Of a DNA stretch of 64,000 bases, positions 33,680-43,188 are shown piece by piece. This stretch comes from Streptomyces sp. NBC_01296. Lineage in GTDB: Bacteria > Actinomycetota > Actinomycetes > Streptomycetales > Streptomycetaceae. A model generated the notes under the pieces. That model was not told where the DNA came from. It saw nothing but the letters and a program-made list of their open reading frames with translations, and made no database searches. The DNA is taken from positions 7,192,001 to 7,256,000 of the forward strand of contig NZ_CP130720.1 in assembly GCF_035984415.1 (NCBI RefSeq), written 5' to 3'. The translations under genes and the position numbers were made by a program. Numbering within the stretch: position 1 is the first letter of the stretch; each line of letters starts with the position of its first letter.

Positions 33680-35160
33680 CACGACGCACCACCAGAGTGA
33701 CGGCCGGACGCGCCGCCGGAAGCGCGGTCGGCAACCTCGACCTCCAGCGCACCTCGGGGGCCGTACGGGGAGTCGTCCTCCGGATGCGGCTCGCTGTCGC
33801 CGCCCGAGCTTTCGTCGGCGATGCGCCAGCGCGTACGCATTTTCAGTACGGTCAGCAGGAACGCGCCGAAGACGGCGATGTACACCACCACGACGACGCC
33901 GAACATCGTCCACAGGGAACTCGCCCGGGTGTCGGTCACCGCTTCCGAGACCCTCATGTGGTTGTAGACGATCCAGGGCTGGCGACCCACTTCCGTCGTG
34001 ATCCAGCCGCATTCGACGGTGATCAGGCACGCGGCTCCCGCGACGGCGGCACAGCGGAAGAACCAGCGGCTGCGGGGGAGGTCCCGGTGCCGCAGCCAGC
34101 TCCAGGCGTACCAGAGCGCGAGCAGGATCAGCAGACTGCCGATGGTGACCATGATGTCGAAGGCCCAGTGGGCGATGGTGGCCTGGACGGCGGTGGGCCG
34201 GTCGGAGGCCGGCACCGACGTCAGCCCCGTCACCTGGGTACTCGGTTTGAAACCGGCGAGGATCGAGTCCAGCTGCGGGATCTTGATCCCGCCGGAGATC
34301 GTCCCGTCCTCGTTCAGTCGTCCGAACAGATATTCCGGTACGTGCGTGTCGGTCTCCCATACGAGTTCGGTGGCGGCGAACTTGACGGGTTGCTTGTGAA
34401 AGACCGCGCGGGCGGTGGCGTCGCCGATCATGAACTGGATCGGGGTGAGGATCGCGGCCACCGTGAACGGCAGCGTGAAGCCGAGCCGGTGGTACCGGTC
34501 ACGGCGGCCGCGCAGCCAGCCCACGGCGTAGACCCCCGCCACCACGTAGCCGGCGGTCAGGAACATTGCGACCACGAAGTGCCAGTACTCCGGGCCGAAC
34601 ATGGGGGTGAAGATCGCCTGCCGCACGTGGATGTCGACGGGGTTTCCCGAGGCATCGAGGTCGAAGCCCTGGGGGGTGTTCATCCAGGAGTTGGCCGCGA
34701 TGATCCCGAACGCTCCCATCAGGGCCGCCAGGGGAAGCGGCACCCCCAGCCAGAAATGGGTCCACGGCTTCAGATGGCGCCATCCGTAGAGATAGATCGC
34801 GATCAGCACGGCTTCGAGGAAGAACGCCCACGCCTCGATGCCGAAACCGAGACCGAAGACGTCGCCCCAGCGGCCCATCATGCCGGGCCACAGCAGCCCC
34901 AGTTCGAACGACAGGACCGTGCCGGTGACGACGCCGATGGCGAACTGGACGGCCATCACCGCGGACCACCGGCGGGCGAGTTTGAGTGCGACGGGGTCGT
35001 TGCGGCGTAGTGCCCGGTGGTGCATCAAAAGCGTGATGGCCGGCAGTGCCACCCCGAAGGGGACCAGGAGGATGTGCGAGCCCAGGGTGAAGGCCATCAG
35101 CTCGCGGGCGGGAAGCATCTGGGACGGCGCATCCGCCGCGTGGATCACGGTGCTGAGCAT
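33679..35160 (-). CDS. cydA: Cytochrome bd ubiquinol oxidase subunit I
   Basis: 493 residues. ATG 35160 gives the family N-terminus with the heme-ligand histidine in FTLGSHILLVPFG. GRQPWIVYNHM is the invariant subunit I motif, and the periplasmic Q-loop follows PEYLFGRLN. The heme b/d ligand His in EYWHFVVAMF and nine membrane helices are present. The C-terminus has an acidic, Ser/Gly-rich tail. It is the first gene of cydAB. A long upstream extension of the frame is not family-like. Confidence 0.95.
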   Translation of the reverse strand: MLSTVIHAADAPSQMLPARELMAFTLGSHILLVPFGVALPAITLLMHHRALRRNDPVALKLARRWSAVMAVQFAIGVVTGTVLSFELGLLWPGMMGRWGDVFGLGFGIEAWAFFLEAVLIAIYLYGWRHLKPWTHFWLGVPLPLAALMGAFGIIAANSWMNTPQGFDLDASGNPVDIHVRQAIFTPMFGPEYWHFVVAMFLTAGYVVAGVYAVGWLRGRRDRYHRLGFTLPFTVAAILTPIQFMIGDATARAVFHKQPVKFAATELVWETDTHVPEYLFGRLNEDGTISGGIKIPQLDSILAGFKPSTQVTGLTSVPASDRPTAVQATIAHWAFDIMVTIGSLLILLALWYAWSWLRHRDLPRSRWFFRCAAVAGAACLITVECGWITTEVGRQPWIVYNHMRVSEAVTDTRASSLWTMFGVVVVVYIAVFGAFLLTVLKMRTRWRIADESSGGDSEPHPEDDSPYGPRGALEVEVADRASGGASGRHSGGAS

Positions 35161-35324
35161 GGGTACCTCGAATGTCGGCCCCGCGGGCGGCGGGGGCTGA
35201 GCGACGACCGGACGCCGACGACGGTCGACCACGTCGTGACCCTGTGGGCGGACATCGCGCTGACTCTCGCGGGCGGGTGTCGCGGACGGCCGCGTCGCCA
35301 GGGGTGGCGCAGCTGGGTACGGCG

Positions 35325-35432
35325 TCAGCCGCCGGTGGCGAAGCCGGGGAAGAGGGTCATGCCCCCGTCGACGTAGAGCGTGGTGCCCACGACGTAGTCG
35401 AGAAGGTCGGAGGCCACTGCGACGACGGATTC
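35325..35432 (-). pseudogene. 3' remnant of a short-chain dehydrogenase gene
   Basis: The last 35 codons read VASDLLDYVVGTTLYVDGG and then MTLFPGFATGG before the stop, which is the standard C-terminus of glucose-dehydrogenase-like SDRs. Upstream the frame runs into an unrelated transposase tail on the other strand, so only the end of the gene survives. Confidence 0.75.
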
Positions 35433-35441
35433 CTGGCCCGC

Positions 35442-35537
35442 GTGGGACAACGCGTCCTGGCCCTGACGGCAGCGATCTGGCACAACCGAGCCAACGGAAC
35501 ACCGATCACACGCAGCCTGATCGCCTACGACCACTAA
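35442..35537 (+). pseudogene. 3' remnant of a transposase gene (IS982-like tail)
   Basis: The frame reads GQRVLALTAAIWHNRANG and ends SLIAYDH-stop, a typical transposase C-terminus in Streptomyces insertion sequences. No N-terminal part exists. It abuts the SDR remnant on the opposite strand, which marks an old IS-mediated deletion. Confidence 0.65.
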
Positions 35538-35655
35538 CCAACACTTCGGACTTACTCGTCTAGGGCGCGACCTCCACGTCCAGGACGGCGTCGGCGGCGA
35601 CAACGCCAATGGGGGGCCTCGGCATGGGCCTGCACCGTCGGTACCGCCAGCAGGG

Positions 35656-36516
35656 TCAGTTCGCGCAGATCACGGTGAGGCTGCTGGCAGCGGTTGTACG
35701 GGAGGGCTCACGGACACTCGCCGACCACTTGACGGCTCCGGAGACGAACTCGGGGCGCGAGCTGGTCACCACGGCCGTGTTGTAACCGGCGACGCCACCG
35801 CTGAGAGGGGACTTGCCGCTAGGGCAGGCCAGCGACTTGGCGGTGCTGTTGGGTGCATCGGCCACGGGCAGCTCGACGATCTCGTAGCCGGGGACCGGGT
35901 TCGCGCAGATCGCGGTCACCGCGAGGCCCACCGTGGTCGCGGAGAGGGACTGGCCGCTCGCCGTCCACAGCGACGGCGCCCCCTCCTTGGGGCGCGGGAC
36001 AACGCTGACCCGGAGCGCCGGGTCCTTGCCCCGGGTCTCCGCGCCACCGCTCACCACCACCTTCCCGGCCGGACAGGCCGCCTCGCGCGAGGCCCTGTTG
36101 GCCACGTCGGCCGATGGCAGGTTGACGAGCTGGTACCCGGGCAGAGCCGCGCTGTTGGCGCAGAGCATGTACACGGTCAGAGTCACCTGGGGCTTGCCCA
36201 CCTGCCGCGCCACCACAGTCCACCTGCTGGAGCTGCCGACGAGGGTGGGGAAGCTGGCGACGAGAACAGCGCCCGCACCCTGCACGTCCGCGCCGCCGGA
36301 CACGGCCACCTTCCCCGCCGGGCACTCGAAGGTCAGTGGGGTGAGGTTGTCGACCGTGGTCGGGTCGCTGTACAGCATCTGGTAGCCGGGCAGATTCCTC
36401 ACGGCCCGCTCGCTCGACGTGACGGTATGCGCCTGCCCCGGCACCGTCGAACAGGTCAAGGTCGCCAGGGCGACGGCGGTCGCGGCAAGGAAACGACGGG
36501 GCGTGGTCATCCTCAT
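35656..36516 (-). CDS. Secreted protein with three tandem ~85-residue repeats
   Basis: 286 residues. The N-terminus is a signal peptide (MRMTTPRRF, hydrophobic core, cleavage after GQA). The mature part consists of three tandem repeats. Each starts with a PGYQ/PGYE motif, has a CPAGKVxxSGGA-like block (CPAGKVAVSGG, CPAGKVVVSGG, CPSGKSPLSGG) and ends in a CAN tripeptide (LCANS, ICANP, ICAN-stop). Two conserved cysteines per repeat suggest a disulfide in each unit. ATG 36516 has GGAG upstream. I recognise no enzyme motif; an extracellular binding or structural role is likely. It stands alone between the bd-oxidase region and the subtilase. Confidence 0.85.
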   Translation of the reverse strand: MRMTTPRRFLAATAVALATLTCSTVPGQAHTVTSSERAVRNLPGYQMLYSDPTTVDNLTPLTFECPAGKVAVSGGADVQGAGAVLVASFPTLVGSSSRWTVVARQVGKPQVTLTVYMLCANSAALPGYQLVNLPSADVANRASREAACPAGKVVVSGGAETRGKDPALRVSVVPRPKEGAPSLWTASGQSLSATTVGLAVTAICANPVPGYEIVELPVADAPNSTAKSLACPSGKSPLSGGVAGYNTAVVTSSRPEFVSGAVKWSASVREPSRTTAASSLTVICAN

Positions 36517-37025
36517 GAAACAGCAGCTCCTGATCGGGGCGGCCGACCCCGCCCGCTGCTGCTTGCCTGACGCGGCGTAGACAGCGGGGCAGAGATTCCG
36601 GCAGGCGACAGCGACCACGATTCCGGGTCACAGACCAACTTGTAGTCACTCACGGTCACGCCGAGGAAGCTGGGTAACGCCCCTTCACCCGGTTGGCACT
36701 GCACCTTCACCTGCCGAAACGATTGACCTAATTGAGACTGCGCTGCCAGCAGCCCGACAGCGCGTCTCCAACTCCCGCGCGTACCGGCTGCCGCTTTCAT
36801 CCGGGGGCGGCTGCTCACCTACTCCCCGCCCCCCGCCGGATGAGGCCACCGCACATCGAGTGATGGCAGACCGTGCCGAGACGGAATGTGCTCGCCAATC
36901 CCCACGTCGTATGGCGTCTTTCCACCCGCTATCGCGCGGTTCACCGTTGACAAGCATCTGCCATGGCGAGGACTTGCCGTCATGATGCCTTCACGTCGGC
37001 ACTCTCGGGTCGATAGACCCTTGGC
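36517..37025. other. Intergenic region, no gene seen
   Basis: About 510 bp between divergent secreted-protein genes. Open frames here use TTA, CAA and TCT codons freely, unlike the neighbours, and I take them as non-coding. Just upstream of the subtilase ATG is a small hairpin (GGGTC-GATA-GACCC, 37007-37020). Confidence 0.5.
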
Positions 37026-40000
37026 ATGTCCTCCCCCTCTCATGCTTCCGCCTTCCGGCGTCGGCGCTGGCAGTTGCTTTCGGCCGCCACCGCGGTGCCG
37101 CTGTTGGCGTCGGGGCTTGCGGTCCTGCAAGCGCCCGCACAAGCCGCTCCGAGCAAGCCCACCCATCCCGCCAAGTCATCGGCGACCCACAAGGTCACCC
37201 TGGTCACCGGCGACGTCGTCACGGTCACCACGATGGCCGACGGCAAGCAGACCGCCGAAGTCGACCGGCCCGACAGCGCCGTCGGCGGCGTGAAGATCCA
37301 GCAGGTCAAGGGAGACCTGTTCGTCATCCCGGACGAGGCGGCACCGCTGCTGGGCACGAACAAGCTCGATCGGCGGCTGTTCAACGTGACCGACCTGATC
37401 GAGATGGGCTACGACGACGCGAAGTCGGCTGAGGTGCCGCTGATCGCGACGTACACCCAGTCGAAGTCCCGCGCGGCCGTCGAGCCGACGGCTCCGCGGG
37501 GCAGCAAGGTGACCCGTCGGCTCAACGGCATCCGCGGCGCCGCGCTCAGCACCGAGAAGCGGCAGGCCCGCACCTTCTGGACCACCGTCGCGCCACAGGG
37601 CAGTCCGTCGCTGGGCGAGGGCGTGGCGAAGCTGTGGCTCGACGGTCGGGTGAAGGCCAGTCTGAAGGAGAGCGTGCCGCTGATCGGGGCGCCCGAGGCC
37701 TGGGCGGCCGGGTACGACGGCAAGGGCGTCAAGGTCGCGGTGCTCGACACTGGTATCGACGTCAACCACCCTGACTTCGCCGGCCTGATCGACGGCACGG
37801 CGAGCTTCGTGCCGGGTGAGGCCGTCACCGACGTCAACGGGCACGGCACGCATGTCTCCGGCACGATCGTCGGTTCGGGCGCCGCCTCCGGGGGCGACCT
37901 CAAGGGTGTCGCCCCCGGCGCCGACCTGTTCGTCGGCAAGGTCCTCGGCGGTGCGGAGGGCTCCGGCCAGGACTCCTGGGTCATGGCCGGCATGCAGTGG
38001 GCCGCCGAGTCCGGTGCGGACGTCGTCAACATGAGCCTCGGCGACTCCTACCCGACCGACGGCAGCGACCCCATGTCGCAGACGGTGGACGCGCTGTCCG
38101 CGCAGTACGGCACCCTGTTCGTCATAGCCGCCGGCAACTCCGGCCCGGAGAGCATTTCCGCCCCGGGCGCGGCCGCCTCGGCGCTGACCGTGGCTGCCAC
38201 GGACAAGCAGGACCGGCTCGCGTCCTTCTCCAGCACCGGCCCGCTGGCCTTCTCCGGCGGCATGAAGCCGGACATCGCGGCGCCCGGCGTGGACATCACC
38301 GCGGCCCGTTCGCAGGAGATGACCGGCGGTGGTGAGGGCCCTTACCGCACCCTCAGCGGTACTTCGATGGCCACCCCGCACGTGGTCGGCGCGGCGGCGG
38401 TCCTGGCCCAGCAGCACCCGGACTGGACCGGCGCGCAGCTCAAGGAACACCTGATGAGCACGGCGAAGGGCCTGGACGGCGGGTACTCGCCGTACGAGGT
38501 CGGCACCGGCCGTCTCGACGTGGCCGCCGCCGTGCGCACCACGGTCCGCGGGACGGGATCGCTCTTCTTCGGCAACCACACATGGCCGCACGAGCCGAGC
38601 GACGCCGCCGTCACCAAGGATCTGACGTTCACGAACACCGGTGCCGCCGACGTCACCCTGCGGCTGGCGCAGACCGGCGGCGGCCCGTTCGCTCTGGGAG
38701 CGACGAGGGTGACCGTCCCGGCGCACGGCACTGCCGCCGTCCCGGTGACCGGTGACCCGAAAGCCGCGGCCGCCGGCCGGCACACCGGCTACGTGACGGC
38801 CACCGACACCGCCACCGGGCAGCCGGTGACCCGCACGTCCGTGGCGCTGCTCAAGGAGGAGGAGCGCTACGACCTGAACATCAAGCTGGTCGGTCGGGAC
38901 GGCAAGCCCGCCGCCGGCTGGGTCACGGTCAACCTGGCCGGCGACTTCTGGCCCTGGTCGCTCTACGTCGACGGCTCGACCACCATGCGCATGGCACCCG
39001 GTACGTACACCGCCGCGGGATACCTCGACGTGGCCGGCGAGAAGGCCGACCGCTCAGGTCTGGCCGTGCTCGTCGACCCGGAGACCGTACTCAAGGACCG
39101 CTCCGCGGACGTGGTGCTGGACGCGAGCAAGGCGCGCCTGCTGCAGACCGAGGCGCCGCAGCGCACCGAGGACCGACAGCGCAAGGTCGACTTCAACGTC
39201 CACTACACGGGCCTCGACCCGTTCACGGACTACCGCAGCGCGTACGTGCTGCCGCCGACGTACGACGACGTCTACGTCGCGCCGACGGAGCCGATGAAGC
39301 AGGGCGAGTTCATGCTGACCACCCGCTGGCGCAAGGGCGAGCCGCAGCTCGGCCTGAGCACGTCGGGCGGCCGGCTCCAATTCGAGGCACTCGTGCAGGC
39401 GGGCAGCGCCCTGGGCACCGCCCGGGACACGCTGGACGCCGTCCACGCGGGCAACGGCGCGACGGCCGCGTACAAGAAGGTCAAGGCCAAGGGCAAGGTC
39501 GTCGTCATCGACCGCAGCGACGGGGTCTCGCCCCAGGAGCGCACCGAGGCCGCGGTCGCGGCCGGTGCGAAGGCGCTGATCGTGGTCAACGACGGTGTCG
39601 GCGGGCTGATGGAGTACGTCGGCGAATCGGCCATCCCGGTTGCCACCGTGCACCGCGACGCGGGCAAGGCTCTTGTCGCGATGGCCAAGGCCGGCAGCGC
39701 CAAGCTGACCGTAGAGCAGACCGAGTACACGCCGTTCGTCTACGACCTCACCCGGGAGTACCCCGGCCAGGTTCCGGACCGGGCCTTGGTCTACAAGCCG
39801 GCCAAGAACGACCTCGCCCGGATCGACGCCCGCTACTACTCGGCCACGGACGGCCGGTCGGCGGAGGGCTACCGGTCCGACTTCACCCTCAGCCCGTCGG
39901 TCAACTTCCCCGAACGCGAGTGGCACCCGGGCACCCGCACAGAGTGGGTGACCCCAGGCCAGGTCTGGAGGGAGTTCCACGCGCAGGGCGTCGACACGGC

Positions 40001-40757
40001 CCTGCCGTGGGTGATGGTGTCGGGCGACAACACGTACGCCAAGGGCAGCACCACCCGGCTGGACTGGTTCGCTCCGGCGACCCGGCCGGCCCAGAGCGAG
40101 TCCTTCGGCGTGTACAACTCCCGCTGGCAGAACCACATGACCTGGAACGTGCAGGCGTGGGCCTCCTCCAGCGACACCATGCGGCTGGGCGGCTTCCTGC
40201 AGTGGGGTGAGACACCGACCCACCTGCAGGTCTTCCAGGGCGACCGGCTGATCCACGACAACCCGTACAGCACGGACATGCAGTGGGTGGAGGTCCCGGC
40301 GGGCAACCTGCCCTACCGCGCGGTCCTCGACGCCGAGCGGCCCGGTGACCTCTTCCGGCTGTCAACGCGCACCCACACCGAGTGGACGTTCATGTCCGAC
40401 ACCGTCAACTCGGACTTCTTCGAGCCGTTCCCGGTACTGAACCTGGACTACGCGCTGGAGTCGGACCTGCACGGCGACGTCAAGGCCAACGCGACCCAGG
40501 AGATCGCGCTCAAGCCGGTGTCGATGGGCGTCGGCACCGTGCCGGGCACGGTCAAGTCGGTGAAGCTGGACGTCTCGTACGACGACGGCGCCACCTGGCA
40601 GAAGGTGACCGTGAGCAAGGGCGCCGGCGGCCGCTGGACGGGTTCGTTCAGGACGGCCAAGAAGCCTGGCGGCTTCATCTCGGTCCGCGCGAGCGCCCAG
40701 ACGGACAGCGGCTTCAGCGTCAAGAACGAGATCATCCGGGCGTACGGCCTGCGATGA
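37026..40757 (+). CDS. Large secreted S8 (subtilisin) peptidase
   Basis: 1243 residues with a Sec/Tat-like signal (RRRRW, hydrophobic core, cleavage near AQAAPS) and a propeptide to about residue 220. The S8 catalytic domain follows: Asp in AVLDTGIDVNHPD, His in NGHGTHVSG, the oxyanion-hole Asn in AAGNSGPES, and Ser in LSGTSMATPH. A protease-associated-like insert follows later (KGKVVVIDRSDGVSPQE), and the C-terminal third is beta-rich. ATG 37026 has no clear Shine-Dalgarno, and the hairpin at 37007-37020 lies at the usual position. It probably degrades extracellular protein. The TrmB/LuxR-type regulator downstream may control it. Confidence 0.93.
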   Translation: MSSPSHASAFRRRRWQLLSAATAVPLLASGLAVLQAPAQAAPSKPTHPAKSSATHKVTLVTGDVVTVTTMADGKQTAEVDRPDSAVGGVKIQQVKGDLFVIPDEAAPLLGTNKLDRRLFNVTDLIEMGYDDAKSAEVPLIATYTQSKSRAAVEPTAPRGSKVTRRLNGIRGAALSTEKRQARTFWTTVAPQGSPSLGEGVAKLWLDGRVKASLKESVPLIGAPEAWAAGYDGKGVKVAVLDTGIDVNHPDFAGLIDGTASFVPGEAVTDVNGHGTHVSGTIVGSGAASGGDLKGVAPGADLFVGKVLGGAEGSGQDSWVMAGMQWAAESGADVVNMSLGDSYPTDGSDPMSQTVDALSAQYGTLFVIAAGNSGPESISAPGAAASALTVAATDKQDRLASFSSTGPLAFSGGMKPDIAAPGVDITAARSQEMTGGGEGPYRTLSGTSMATPHVVGAAAVLAQQHPDWTGAQLKEHLMSTAKGLDGGYSPYEVGTGRLDVAAAVRTTVRGTGSLFFGNHTWPHEPSDAAVTKDLTFTNTGAADVTLRLAQTGGGPFALGATRVTVPAHGTAAVPVTGDPKAAAAGRHTGYVTATDTATGQPVTRTSVALLKEEERYDLNIKLVGRDGKPAAGWVTVNLAGDFWPWSLYVDGSTTMRMAPGTYTAAGYLDVAGEKADRSGLAVLVDPETVLKDRSADVVLDASKARLLQTEAPQRTEDRQRKVDFNVHYTGLDPFTDYRSAYVLPPTYDDVYVAPTEPMKQGEFMLTTRWRKGEPQLGLSTSGGRLQFEALVQAGSALGTARDTLDAVHAGNGATAAYKKVKAKGKVVVIDRSDGVSPQERTEAAVAAGAKALIVVNDGVGGLMEYVGESAIPVATVHRDAGKALVAMAKAGSAKLTVEQTEYTPFVYDLTREYPGQVPDRALVYKPAKNDLARIDARYYSATDGRSAEGYRSDFTLSPSVNFPEREWHPGTRTEWVTPGQVWREFHAQGVDTALPWVMVSGDNTYAKGSTTRLDWFAPATRPAQSESFGVYNSRWQNHMTWNVQAWASSSDTMRLGGFLQWGETPTHLQVFQGDRLIHDNPYSTDMQWVEVPAGNLPYRAVLDAERPGDLFRLSTRTHTEWTFMSDTVNSDFFEPFPVLNLDYALESDLHGDVKANATQEIALKPVSMGVGTVPGTVKSVKLDVSYDDGATWQKVTVSKGAGGRWTGSFRTAKKPGGFISVRASAQTDSGFSVKNEIIRAYGLR

Positions 40758-40768
40758 ACCGCACTGTC

Positions 40769-40798
40769 GGGCCCCGGGGCGGCGACTCCCCGGGGCCC
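40769..40798 (+). terminator. Hairpin terminator after subtilase
   Basis: A perfect 11-bp stem (40769-40779 with 40788-40798) with an 8-nt loop lies 11 bp after the peptidase stop codon. It is followed by a pyrimidine-rich stretch without a long U-run. Confidence 0.8.
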
Positions 40799-40894
40799 TT
40801 CCTCTCGCACCTGCTCCCAGCAGGGACTATTCAGGGTCTGCCGCCATGGCGGATACTCTCCCCGCTGCGGCAAGCGGAAGAGAGTCGGTCGGCG

Positions 40895-41893
40895 ATGCTG
40901 GATGTTCTGGGCCTCGAACCCGATGACGAGCGTGTCTACCGGGCGCTGCTCGGACGGCCGAACTCCACTGCGATCCTGCTGAGCGACGAGGTCGCCCTCC
41001 CGTACGCCCATGTCGACAAGGCCTTGTCCCGTCTGGTCGGGTGGGGGCTGGTGACGAGGTCGGCTGACGACCGGTTCACGGCCGCGCCGCCGGCCATGGC
41101 TCTCGGCGCTCTCATCAGCCAGCGCCGGGACGGGCTGCGGATGGCCGAGCACGCCCTGGTGACTTTCGCCGAGGAGCACAGGGCGGCGATGACCGGGAAC
41201 AGAATCAACGATCTGATCGAGGTCGTCACCGGTGTCGACGCCATCCGTCACCGCTTCCTCCAGGTGCAGCAGGCGGCCCGCGCGCAGGTCCGGTCCTTCA
41301 TCACCGCACCGTTCGTCGCCCTGCCGCCCGAACAGAACACGGCCGAGCCCGTGGCCATCGGCCGCGGGGTGCAGTTCCGGGCGGTGCTGGACCGGGCCGT
41401 GCTGGCAGAGCCGGGCATCATCGACGACGCGATCGATTCACTGGGCAAGGGCGTGCAGCTCCGTGTCGCCGACGAGCTGCCGATGAAACTGGTGCTGGCC
41501 GATGCCGACCTCGGCCTCGTCCCCCTCGCGGTCACACCGGACGGGGAGCCCGGTGCCGTGCTGCTGCATCGCAGCGGCTTGCTGGACGCGCTGGACGCTC
41601 TGTTCGAGACGGTATGGCGCAACGCCCACCCGCTCGCGCTCTCAGCCACGGACGGAGAGACCGAAAGCGCCGTCGAGGTCGGTCCGCAAGGGCCGACCGA
41701 GCTCGACCGCAGGATCCTCGGGCTGCTCCTGGCCGGCCTGACGGACCTGACGGCTGCGGCACAGCTCGGTCTGTCGGCGCGGACGCTGCACCGGCGTCTG
41801 CGTCATCTCATGGACTTGGCCGGCGTACGTAGCCGGATGCAGCTCGGCGCCTACGCGGTACGGAACGGCTGGGCGGACCCCCCGCGAACGTGA
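40895..41893 (+). CDS. Transcriptional regulator, TrmB-like N-terminus and LuxR-type HTH
   Basis: 332 residues. The first 70 form a winged-helix like TrmB (LGLEPDDERVYRALLG, LPYAHVDKALSRLVGWGLV). The last 65 form a helix-turn-helix resembling LuxR/GerE (ELDRRILGLLLAGLTD, AAQLGLSARTLHRRLRHLM). The middle may sense a ligand. This two-HTH layout is common in Streptomyces regulators placed beside secreted peptidases. ATG 40895 was chosen where homology begins; the frame is open far upstream inside the subtilase gene. The ligand and targets are unknown. Confidence 0.82.
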   Translation: MLDVLGLEPDDERVYRALLGRPNSTAILLSDEVALPYAHVDKALSRLVGWGLVTRSADDRFTAAPPAMALGALISQRRDGLRMAEHALVTFAEEHRAAMTGNRINDLIEVVTGVDAIRHRFLQVQQAARAQVRSFITAPFVALPPEQNTAEPVAIGRGVQFRAVLDRAVLAEPGIIDDAIDSLGKGVQLRVADELPMKLVLADADLGLVPLAVTPDGEPGAVLLHRSGLLDALDALFETVWRNAHPLALSATDGETESAVEVGPQGPTELDRRILGLLLAGLTDLTAAAQLGLSARTLHRRLRHLMDLAGVRSRMQLGAYAVRNGWADPPRT

Positions 41894-42056
41894 CCGGTCG
41901 GCGACGGCAGGGGAATGTCTGTGCGCTGGGCACATCCGTCGCCGGGTTGGCTGTGCTCGCAGCACGGTTCCGGCCGTGGCGGCCTGTTTAAGGTGCCTCG
42001 CATTCACACCGAACCCGATGGTGTGCGTGTCGGTACCAGTGCCAGGAGGGCAGCCG

Positions 42057-43170
42057 ATGAGCGCAGTCTCAGTACAGTCCGGAACCGCCGGAGTTCCGGA
42101 CGGGGTCGGCGGTCAGCAGCCCGTGGGTGCCTACTTCGAACGCATGCCGTTCGGCAGGGTCCACGTGCTGATCGCCTTCGCGCTGTTCATGGCCGTCGTC
42201 ATCGAGTCGTGGGAGCAGCTCGCTCTCGTCTATGTCTCCGCCGACCTCGGCGATGCCTTCGCCCTCGACGCCGGACGGATCGGGTGGGTCCTGTCGGCCG
42301 TGGCCCTCGGCATGATCCCCGGCGCGCTCGTCTGGGGGCCCGTGGCCGAGCGGATCTGGCGCCGTGCCGTCTGCCTGTGGAGCCTCGGTTCGTACGGTGT
42401 CGTGGCGCTGGCCAGTGCCTTCTCGCCCAACTTCACCACGTTGATGGCCACCCGGGTGGTGTCGATCGGCTGGCCCATCGGCGTGCTCGCCGCCGTCGGG
42501 GTGACTCAGGCGCTGTCCGGGATGGGCTGGCACGTTGTGGCCGTGGCCAGTGCGCTGGCTGCCCTGTGGGTGTTGGCGATCCGGGCCTGGGTGCCCGTGG
42601 CCGGCACACCGAAGCCCGGGCGGTGCTCCTGAAGCTCGGCGCCGAGGTCTCTGAGGGCACCCGCTTCGCCGTGGTCGAGCCCGAGCAGGCTGGCACCCCC
42701 CTCGCCCTGCTGCTGCGCATCACCCTGCTCATGCTGATCGTGAACTTCGTCTTCAACTGGGGCTACTGGGGCCTGCGGACCTGGCTGCCAACGCTGCTCA
42801 TGGAGAAGGGGCTGAGCATGTCCAGCAGCCTCGGCTTCGTCGCACTGAGCGCCCTCTTCATGATCCCCGGCTATGTCTCGGCCTCGTACCTGACCGGGCG
42901 CTTCGGCCGCAAGAAGGTCTTCCTGCCCTACGTGGCGGCCGCCGCGGTCAGCGGCGTGCTGTTCGCCTATTCCGGCAGCCTCACCCAGCTGTACGCCGCC
43001 AACTTCGCCTTGTCGTTCTTCAGCCTCGGCGCGTGGGGTGTCTGGAACACCTGGAACGGCGAGTTCTACCCCACCGCACTGCGCGCCACCGGCTACTCCT
43101 GGACCACCGCAGCTCAGCTGATCTCCACCTCGGTCGCACCGTCAGCCGTCGGGTACCTGCGACGCTGGCT
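42057..43170 (+). pseudogene. Frameshifted, internally deleted MFS transporter
   Basis: The reading frame starts at ATG 42057 behind AGGAGGG and encodes MFS helices 1 to about 6 (GWVLSAVALGMIPGALVWGP), then stops at 42632. The other half continues in a different frame (HTEARAVLLKLGAE, later FGRKKVFLPY and GEFYPTALRATGYSW) up to a broken end near 43170. The shift falls near 42611. The loop region is shorter than in intact sugar/acid transporters, and the last helix is missing. It is non-functional unless the sequence has an error; the missing C-terminus argues for true decay. Confidence 0.8.
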
Positions 43171-43188
43171 GGCAACTTCTGCGGTGCG

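Noticed and set aside
36513..36818. 101-codon minus-strand frame upstream of the three-repeat protein
   Set aside because: Its codon use (TTA, CAA, TCT) does not match the neighbours and it has no homology that I recognise; treated as intergenic.
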